NCBI GenBank assembly: GCA_963662175.1
Contig: OY759216.1
Span: forward strand, 33,311,087-33,375,086
Length of the DNA: 64,000 nucleotides
Origin: Aradus depressus
Taxonomy: Eukaryota; Arthropoda; Insecta; Hemiptera; Aradidae
Reading direction: 5' to 3'
Both the position numbers and the translations under genes were made by a program. Position 1 is the stretch's first letter; each line of letters opens with the position of its first letter. Positions 57,157 to 64,000 of the stretch are shown in pieces. Under the pieces are notes generated by a model. The model searched no databases, was not told the DNA's origin, and saw only the letters and a program-made list of their open reading frames with translations.

Positions 57157-57690
57157 TATTTTGGGAATTGCAAGCACACAGTTTGGCAGAAATCATTTCG
57201 ATCTGAACTAGGCACTAAGCAGGTAAGCATTGTTTAACTAATAATTTATATATTTTATTTTGAGTCGACTAGAACTCAAGTTGGTAACTGTTTCATGTTT
57301 TTATACGCTATGATAATTTTAAATACTTTTTTATAATATAACTTAAATAAAAAACTAAATATTTTTATTTTCCTTCACTAATTTCTAGCTGTTTCAATAA
57401 ATATTTTCTTATTAGTAAAGCTGTACAAAGCATGATCCATTTGAATCAAGCATTTAGTTGTTTTTTCTTTTCTTAATTTTGTGTTTTTTCGAACCATAAG
57501 AATAAATTTTTGGAAAATTAAAAGCAATTTTGATATTAAGCACCACACCAATATTCAAATAAATATTTTTTTTTATTATTGTATTCATTTCGTTGAAGAG
57601 ATTCTTCTTATTGATATTATCAACAATATATTTATTTTGGTAGATAGTGTTATTGTGTGTGTGTTTTTTTTGGGGTGTTTTAGATCTTAC

Positions 57691-57820
57691 TTTTAACGAT
57701 GAGCCGGGCTGATGTTTCCGCTTGTCCCGCCGAATTGGTCGCACGACAAGTGAATACTCCAGAATCCTCTTCATAGGTGGTTGCTATCAGGAGAACTACA
57801 TTTTTCCCTTCATGTATCAT
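57691..57820 (-). CDS. sls: sls exon: second half of an Ig domain, precedes giant exon
   Basis: The exon is 130 nt, phase 0 to 1. It encodes MIHEGKNVVLLIATTYEEDS followed by GVFTCRATNSAGQ and SARLIVK. These are strands C' to G of an I-set Ig, with the D-S-G-V-F-T-C motif. The exon continues the domain begun at 61443-61606. The donor AAAA|GTAAGATC leaves one base, which joins GA at the start of the giant exon to give R-Y-V-S-Y-A. The phase match over an intron of almost 9 kb supports direct splicing, but a missed in-phase small exon is not excluded. Confidence 0.85.
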
Positions 57821-59047
57821 CTGAAACATAAAAAAAAATAATCTTACATATATGTACATTGCATGATAAATAATTGTGACCAAAAATAAGCTGGATGCTG
57901 TCCTGACGAAGCGTTTGAATATGTCAGACGATGTGAAGATATTCATTGTTCTCATGTTTTGCATCTACACCAATCTCCAGATCCAATTGGTTAACAACTA
58001 CAAGAGAACTACAATGAATGGTTGCGATCCTCCTATAAGAGGAGAGGCGACAAACTAGATGAAGAAGAGAACGCTGTTATTGGTCGCCTCCGTGATTTTG
58101 TTCCTTTAAAATTATTATTCCTATTAAATAAGTAAAATTGTTACCTTTTTTTTATCCTTCCTCTCTTCATGTAACCCATGTATTTCAAATGTATAATTTA
58201 AGTCAATTCTGAAGTGTAAACAGAGATTTAGAAAACGTAAGGAAACCAAATACTTTACTTTAAAACAAAGATCACTCTAGTGTGAACCATCTGCATAACC
58301 TAGATTTTATTTTGTTTTAAACCTTATTGCAACATGAGAAAATGAGGTCGAATTTTTAGTTGGCACCCAAAGCAATATTTACCGTTTGCTCTAATTATAG
58401 TTAACGGAACCAGGTAAGTTATTAATAAACTTATCTTAAACCCAACCAATCCTCTACATACAACATGCCGCCGTGCCAGTACAAAAGTAACAAATCTGCA
58501 TTTGTGCAGAACTAACACTTCTACAGTTATCTCAGTTTTGCATTGAATTTTTCAGCACCTCATAAAGACAAATATATTTAACCAATTTCATAAAGGTTTG
58601 CAGACATGGTATTACATTAAAGATCATGTTGAAACATCCCTTGTGAAAAAAATCATCAAAACAAAAAAAAAATGCAAATGTCACAGTTTTACATTGGCAC
58701 AGCGAAGTAAATACATCTTATTTATACTAAGAACAGTTGCCAAAATACACTACACATTTATTTTCTAGGGAACCAGCGAAACTTACGAATATCAACAAAG
58801 GTAGTCAAAATGTAACAATCTTAGCCATGTCCCCAGAGTTCTATAAACATTTGAGATGTCTTTATCAATTTTTTTTTTATCGACTAGAGTTAGTAGAGTT
58901 CTGCTACTTTACATATCTTGTACAAGCATGTTATATTGTTAATTAGTCATGAAAGAATTTAATCTCTCCAACACAGAGCTCATTTATAGGGACGTTGCAT
59001 AATTTACCCTGAAAAATATAAAAAAGAAAAAATACTTTAAAACTTTT

Positions 59048-59172
59048 TTAAATTTTTGACGTGACGTCTTATAATTTGATAGGCCGGCACCCCATGTTCG
59101 AAAACTGCGTTATGTTACTTTCGGTAACAAGTAACACACGTATCGCGCATGCGCCGAGAGAGAGAGAGGTAA
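59048..59172. repeat. Duplicated 120 bp element, copy 1
   Basis: TTTTGACGTGACGTCTTATA, then GGCCGGCACCCCATGTTCGA, TGTTACTTTCGGTAACAAGT and CGTATCGCGCATGCGCCGAG, ending in a short GA run. It contains the near-palindromes GTTACTTTCGGTAAC and GCGCATGCGC. Confidence 0.85.
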
Positions 59173-59337
59173 CACGAACAAAATCACACATGTGAATATT
59201 GTTAATTAAACTTCACAAAACATGTAACAATTATATTATTGTCCTACATGATGTATAAATGTGAAAATAGCATTGATTTAAATAAACGCTTCATAAAATT
59301 GTTCACCATTCTAAAACTATTTGATCTATGAATTTGA

Positions 59338-59466
59338 AAATAATATTTTGACGTGACAACGTCTTATAATTTGGTAGGCCGGCACCCATGTTCGAAAACT
59401 GCGTTATGTTACTTTCGGTAACACGTAACACACGTATCGCGCATGCGCCGAGAGAGAGAGAGAGAG
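59338..59466. repeat. Duplicated 120 bp element, copy 2
   Basis: Same order as the copy at 59048, in the same orientation, about 95 percent alike by eye. Small differences are GACAACGTCTT against GACGTCTT, CACCC against CACCCC, and a longer GA run. Confidence 0.85.
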
Positions 59467-60939
59467 ACAGTTGTTACAACTAATACAGAATATATATTAT
59501 ATTATAGTACAGCTGTTATTTTCTGTATATACAGATAACCTAGTTATCCGATATTATTATTAGATATATACAGATTAATAATATTAATAATAAACTCGTT
59601 TTTTAACTATTATGTTTATGAATGTTTTCTTTCTATATTGTTTTTAAATTGTTTCAAGGTTCAAAATTTTTATTGAAATGATTTGTTATATATATTTGTT
59701 ATATATTTGATTCTTGACACTTTCGCTATCTCGCAACTCAGATTTTGTCACGCTCATTTCGCCACGCATGGGAGTTGCACGCACCCGATTTTTAAATAAT
59801 TCCTGTGTTTAGAATAGAGAATATTTTACAAAGAAAAAAAAAAATTCAAAACCTGCATTTCTTCTAAGAACTCGGTTAAAATAAAATAATAATAATTTAC
59901 TAATAATATCCTATGTATAAGAAATTCAACGAATATTTATTTACTCCTCCAAGAAAGGAGTAGAGCTAAAAAAAAAAAGGATTGGTTAACAGTATCTCTT
60001 GCATGTCAACATGTTGGAAAAAATAAATAAGAAAACACAGTTGAAAATCTGTTTATAGAAATAGGAAATTAAATTGGAACAGTGTGACGGTCAGTTACCA
60101 AACGAAAGTGACATGAAACCTAGTCTGTACAAATGTTTCGTGACGGTAGGACAACTAAAAATAAATGTTTTCGAGGGTTTAAAAAATGACGAATCTACTG
60201 CTGTCATAATGCGCAAAATTCAACCTCAGTGAGTTAGTGACAGAAAGTTAATATTTTGCTTCTGATGTGAGTTCTTTTTCTATCTTTGGCGTTAGGCAAT
60301 TAGACGTCTATGTCCCTATCACTATAACAGTTATCGCTCTTTACTTAGATTCTAAATAGATTAATAACAGTAAATTTGAAGTGAAGACAGTAACAAAAAA
60401 TGAATAATTACACCATGGGTTCTTGAAAATAGGTTTTACTCTACAAGTATTAAAGATATTGTTTAAGTATAAGTAAAATTGGTTCCAAGATGCGCAGCAC
60501 AAATTTCTCTTATTGGCTAGAAACGTCTGCCAAGGAATTAATTAATTAAATGATGCGGTTTGAACCTAATCTGCCTCATTGTATGTCAATGCATGTGACA
60601 AAAATAATGTAAGTAAACTATAAATAGTATAAAAACCAATATAAAAACGGTAAAAAAAAAGGGAAATAATAGAACTGCATGATAAAAAACGATAACAATA
60701 TAATATATCGTGTATCATCGGACAAATATACTGAAAATGATGATTAATGATTTGATTATGGATTCTTGAAATTTTTTATTAACAACGTGAATTTTGCCAA
60801 AATAAATCTATAATTTATATGCGCAAGGTTCAATAAACTGATCTCGTTTCTCGGCGTGACGTCCAAGTTTTGAGCATCTAATTCAGATTCTCAGTGGTAA
60901 GAGATGGAAACTAGCACATTGCACATCTGTACATCCCTA

Positions 60940-61250
60940 CTTTATGGCTCGGAGAACTGGAGTGCACTCGATAAACATTATATCGAACGCAACAAAAATT
61001 AAATTACTAAGAATGATGGTGTGAGGGACAAAGAGGGAACGTATCATTAAGGATGTTCTACAATAGCGTAGGCTGGACATATGAGCCATATTGAGAGGAG
61101 ATCCTAAAGGCTAGGGCAATGAGACAAACCCTACATGAAGTATCCGGTATACTTGGAGATGGCTGATAGACCCTGGGGAAGGACATTGAGGCGAATTGCG
61201 CAGAACCGGGAAGACTGCTACTTCAGCTACTCCACCCTAAGCGGCATAAC
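60940..61250 (+). pseudogene. Decayed non-LTR retrotransposon RT tail
   Basis: Frame-interrupted plus-strand reading: LYGSENWSALDKH, then AGHMSHIERR, ADRPWGRTLRRIAQNREDCY. This matches the end of LINE reverse transcriptases (YGSE-W, R-WAGHV-R, GRP-RRW, AQ-R-W) as I know the family. Stops and frameshifts are present, so it is non-functional. Confidence 0.55.
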
Positions 61251-61442
61251 TAGTTAGGCAAAGAAGCCCCATTTTGCAAAGTCGAAAAATTAACAAGAAT
61301 CTAATCTTCCACATATCATAGTAATAACTACAACATAATTTGTATGTTTTACTAGATATATTGCTTCTTAGTTTCTGAAATCCTGTGACATAACCGGTTG
61401 AGAATCACGGATCCATCTAATGACAAATGGCTATAAACTAAC

Positions 61443-61606
61443 CTGGAAGTCAGGAGACTCGGGTATGAGGTCGCCCTCGCGATACCACTGGATCGTCGGA
61501 GTTGGTTTCCCCGTCACCTGGCTCCTGAATTGGGCAGAGCTGCCTTCCTGCACGATCACGTCCCGCATCTGGGACAGAGTGGGAGCCACCTCATTCGTGT
61601 CTGGAA
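61443..61606 (-). CDS. sls: sls exon: first half of an Ig domain, ambiguous acceptor
   Basis: The exon encodes VPDTNEVAPTLSQMRDVIVQ, then AQFRSQVTGKPTPTIQWYRE, ending in PESPDFQ. This is the A-to-C' part of an I-set Ig. The B-strand Cys is replaced by Ser (FRSQV) while the F-strand Cys in the next exon is kept. Two acceptors six bases apart, TTCCAG|TTCCAG|ACACG, both keep the frame (end at 61606 or 61600) and would add or drop the residues V-P. I chose the longer form because V-P-D is a normal Ig entry. Donor TTCCAG|GTTAGT; exit phase 0. Confidence 0.83.
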
Positions 61607-62105
61607 CTGGAACACCCGGAAAACAAACAGGATTAATACACTACACTATACTTTTCATATTGTTACAATAAAAGTGAATGAGCCGAACTTCGTAAAATGC
61701 ATTAAGATGATATGAAGGATCCTCAAGAGTTATGTTGGCTTGTCGCCCTATACCTGTGTATTCGTAAAATATTCAGACCTATCACTTGTGAACGGTCACG
61801 CTAGATTTTCCAATGAGATTTCTTAAAGATATGCCTGGATGAGATCTCTTAAAATCAATTTTGAAACGTTTAGCTTCACTAGTGTGGATACCAAGAGAAG
61901 CTTACAGAGTGAAACAACTACTGCTTTAGCTCATCTCAGAATTCCCTAGATCTGAAGACAACTGACAGGTATAATCTCACCATGCCCAAATGAAAGTTTT
62001 ACAGCAGCATATAGTTTCACGAACTTTCTGATGTTTGATGTACTTTTGGACACAGACCGATTTGAAATTACATCAGGGGAACATATACTAGCCATCTCTC
62101 CTCAC
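61607..62105 (-). other. Intron, 499 bp
   Basis: Nothing recognised. Confidence 0.6.
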
Positions 62106-62297
62106 CTTGCACTTTAAGATTGGCAGATACGCTGAGCTGTCCAGCAGGGTTGCTGAGGACACACTTGTAGCAGCCCTCATCCTCTGGGAACACCTCGGAG
62201 ATTCGGAGTGTGTACCCGTCCTGTCCCTCCCGCCCCATCTGAAAGTACTTGCTAGGCTTGATCGGCTCATCGCCCTTATACCACTGAGCCTGTGCAG
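62106..62297 (-). CDS. sls: sls exon: second half of an Ig domain
   Basis: The exon is 192 nt, phase 1 to 1. It reads AQAQWYKGDEPIKPSKYF and then EDEGCYKCVLSNPAGQ, so it carries the C-strand W-Y-K and the F-strand D-E-G-x-Y-x-C of an I-set Ig begun in the preceding exon. The acceptor is TTGCAG and the donor CAAG|GTGAGG. Both cysteines of this domain are present, so a normal buried disulphide geometry is possible. Confidence 0.88.
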
Positions 62298-62491
62298 CTG
62301 CAACAACAAAACAAACAAAAACGTACTTAGCATTGTTTTATAAAACCTTTACGAGGTTATTTCTTACAAAAGTTACTGTTAAAGTCTCAGTTTCTCTTCG
62401 TTCTCCTTCCACGTGTTAATAATAATAATTTAAGTGGCTGCATTATATCATTATTGCATTCTGCTAAAGTGTCATAGTACTCCCAACTTAC

Positions 62492-62801
62492 GTGGCTTGG
62501 ATGCGACTCTGCACCTGAAGAGTGCTGCCTGTCCCTCCTTCTTGGTTTGGTCCTGTAGTGGCTGGAGGAGCGATGGTGCTGCTCCCTGTCCGCCAACCGT
62601 CGTAACTGCTGTCTTGGAACCTCCTTTCCGGTCTTCCTCCACTATCAGTTGACCCTCGCAACGTGCCTCTCCTGAGCTGTTGATCGCTACACACTCATAG
62701 TTGGCTGAGTCCTCAGGTACTGTCTCGATGATGAGTAACGTGTACACGTTATCCTCCTCCAGGGTCTTGTACCGAATGTCTGGGACAATCTTTTTACCAT
62801 T
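62492..62801 (-). CDS. sls: sls exon: second half of one Ig, linker, first half of next Ig
   Basis: The exon is 310 nt, phase 0 to 1. It completes the previous Ig with NGKKIVPDIRY, then DSANYECVAINSSGEA, where F-strand Y-x-C is present. A linker of about 25 residues follows (EEDRKGGSKTAVTTVGGQGA). The next Ig then begins with APSLLQPLQDQ, followed by AALFRCRVASKP, which has the B-strand Cys. The donor is CCAC|GTAAGT. A linker between Ig domains recalls the kettin-type spacing of arthropod sallimus. Confidence 0.88.
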
Positions 62802-63617
62802 CTGGAAATAAATTGAAAGTTTTATTAATATACCTACAACAGAAAGTTACATCATAGAAAAATATAATTAAAATGCAATAAAAAAGGATGTCTTGTCTGT
62901 ATATGAGGTATGAACCACCGTACAAAAATGTTTTCTATGGCTAGCAGACTGCAAGAGAACGGACATAAATGCTAAGAGCAACAAACCCAGGTTATACCGG
63001 TTGTGCAGCCAAAATTGACACTGTATTTTTCATCCTTTTTTATTATGCCTGGTTCATTCGGCACAGACTGTATTTTTTCCATTTATTTCATTTTTTTTTT
63101 TTTAACCTAGAGATAAAAAAAAGTTGTTTTCTTCAAATCTTGGAGGAGAAAAAAACCTTGAGCACGCCGTCTTTCGGATGGGACATTGAACGAAGCTCCC
63201 GTGCCTGTACAATGTCAGGCACTCGTTAAAGACCCTACCCCAAGTGAATAAACCTGGGTAGGCGAAATTTAGAACTCCCACAGCAGAGTCAGGCGGGCTC
63301 ATGTCCACCAGTGACGAAAGAGCGCTCTGGTAGTAGGCGATATAACCTCGTAGTTAAAGCATATATATATTATACATATACACATATATATACATTTATA
63401 TATATGTATAATATATAATTTTATTTAAATTTTCTAATAAAGAAAAACAAGAAAGGAAATAAATACTTTCCCACAAGTAAGGAAAATAATCAAATCAAAC
63501 TTTTTCATGGAGGGAAAAAGAGAAAAAAAAAGGAAATGAATTAAAAAAGAGCTTATTACAACATATCCGCCATAAATACTTCCGGGTCATGTTAAAAAAC
63601 TATAACAATGTGTTTAC
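62802..63617 (-). other. Intron within an Ig domain, 816 bp, with SINE
   Basis: Contains SINE copy E (63163-63361) and a TA-rich run after it (63361-63418). Confidence 0.7.
63163..63361 (+). mobile_element. tRNA-derived SINE, copy E (5' truncated)
   Basis: The body begins GCCGTCTTTCGGATGGGACA and continues AGGCACTCGTTAAAGACCCT and GTAGGCGAAATTTAGAACTC. The tail is CGCTCTGGTAGTAGGCGATA, then TAACCTCGTAGTTAAAGC. The tRNA-like head is missing. Confidence 0.85.
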
Positions 63618-63701
63618 CTTGAGCCAATAGACATCGAGAGGTTTGGTGCCGTGGATCTTTGTATCGAATCTGGCCAGCTGTCCTGCCTTCACTACCTGGG
63701 C
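63618..63701 (-). CDS. sls: sls exon: first half of an Ig domain
   Basis: The exon is 84 nt and phase 0 to 0, with acceptor TTACAG and donor AAG|GTAAAC. It encodes AQVVKAGQLARFDTKIHGTK and then a DVYWLK segment, which is the A'-to-C strand half of an I-set Ig with its core Trp. The usual B-strand Cys is a Thr (RFDTKI), so this domain probably has no disulphide. It joins in frame to AATGGTAAA (NGK) of the next exon, giving the usual W-L-K-N-G-K turn. A long (CT)n tract on the transcribed strand lies about 50 nt upstream of the acceptor. Confidence 0.85.
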
Positions 63702-63749
63702 CTGTAACACGTATCACAAGTGATATATAAGCTTTTTTCAATAGGGTTT

Positions 63750-63750
<1 letters not shown>

Positions 63751-63816
<66 letters not shown>

Positions 63817-63845
63817 AAGAGAGAGTGTGGGAGGGGGGGGGGGGA
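63751..63845. repeat. (GA)n microsatellite and G run
   Basis: About 32 GA units (63751-63813), then AAGAAAGAGAGAGTGTGGGA and a G run. On the transcribed minus strand this is a CT tract located 50-110 nt upstream of the acceptor at 63702. Confidence 0.95.
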
Positions 63846-64000
63846 TATTGTAGTTTATCAGCACCCAGGAAATTAAGTTAGATGTACCAAACATACTTAG
63901 TAAAGAGGAAGGACGATAAAATAAACATAAAGTATCATTATTCATATGTGATGATGTATTTATCAAAGGCCAGCCAATTACATTAGTAAGTTCTGTCCAA

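Larger units (their letters stand above)
48808..57690 (-). other. Intron, 8.9 kb, 5' of the giant exon
   Basis: The largest intron. It holds the inverted-end element (49038-50049), a GC-rich patch (50930-51110), an LTR- or promoter-like stretch (52330-52650), a less AT-rich fragment (53640-54060), a TA repeat near 55536 and a (TAA)n tract (57131-57156). I found no Ig-coding exon on either strand. Confidence 0.7.
57821..61442 (-). other. Intron within an Ig domain, 3.6 kb
   Basis: It splits an Ig between strands C' and D. It holds a GC-richer patch at 57876-58100, a duplicated element (59048-59172 and 59338-59466) and a LINE remnant (60940-61250). Confidence 0.7.
1..63701 (-). other. sls: sallimus/titin transcription unit, internal part
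   Basis: All convincing coding sequence in the window belongs to one minus-strand gene. I traced 26 exons by GT-AG borders and reading phase, and each junction keeps the frame. The product has at least ten I-set Ig domains, a PEVK-type giant exon, and downstream non-Ig repeats. This order (Ig chain, PEVK, Ig chain, unique region) is that of long arthropod titin (Sls/D-titin) isoforms; projectin and Unc-89 have no PEVK of this size. No initiation codon, stop codon, Fn3 domain or kinase domain lies in the window, so both ends are missing. The assignment is by architecture, not by database search. Confidence 0.82.

Noticed and set aside
1..64000. CRISPR array, bacterial operon or virus
   Set aside because: No such organisation: the introns, splice sites and SINEs are eukaryotic. 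The regular repeats are coding (108 bp, 1392 bp) or microsatellite.

Overview
The window is AT-rich eukaryotic DNA that lies entirely inside one very large muscle gene, read right to left on the minus strand. I call it the arthropod titin homologue sallimus (sls). The call rests on a chain of GT-AG exons encoding I-set immunoglobulin (Ig) domains on both sides of a single 15.5 kb PEVK-type exon. Organism: an arthropod, most likely an insect, judging from gene architecture, tRNA-derived SINEs and AT-rich introns; the species cannot be fixed. The 5' part of the gene lies beyond 64000 and the 3' part beyond 1, so no start or stop codon of the gene is present.

Layout in transcription order. (1) 63701-57691: five exons with three Ig domains. 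(2) 48807-33331: the giant exon, about 5159 codons. It holds a basic, PW-rich lead-in, about 38 tandem copies of a 36-residue PEVK-like module, a unique acidic/basic stretch, seven copies of a roughly 464-residue super-repeat, and a complete Ig domain. (3) 32204-25229: nine exons with about five more Ig domains and short acidic linkers. (4) 24135-20890: a 187-residue Ser-rich insert, then one Ig over two exons. (5) 20133-15392: six non-Ig exons, including a leucine-rich predicted helical segment with repeated APWE motifs. (6) A 20-residue basic exon (10252-10193), then an exon of at least 4050 nt (4050-1) with degenerate repeats, open to the window edge. Splice phases match across all 26 exons, which is the main internal support for the model.

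About half of the window is intron. The introns carry a tRNA-derived SINE family (at least five copies), an element with 140 bp inverted ends (49038-50049), two near-perfect long hairpins with 8-base loops (8241-8504 and 27389-27614), a transposase C-terminal remnant (10860-11115), a decayed LINE reverse-transcriptase tail (about 60940-61250), a duplicated 120 bp element (about 59050 and 59340), a 24 bp tandem array, microsatellites and one exon-like pair on the plus strand.

Function (from the family): sallimus/titin links the Z-disc to the thick filament in striated muscle. The Ig domains form stiff tandem chains and the PEVK region acts as an entropic spring. An unusually long and recently amplified PEVK exon would give a long extensible spring. 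The large plus-strand open frames over the giant exon are shadows of its stop-free repeats.
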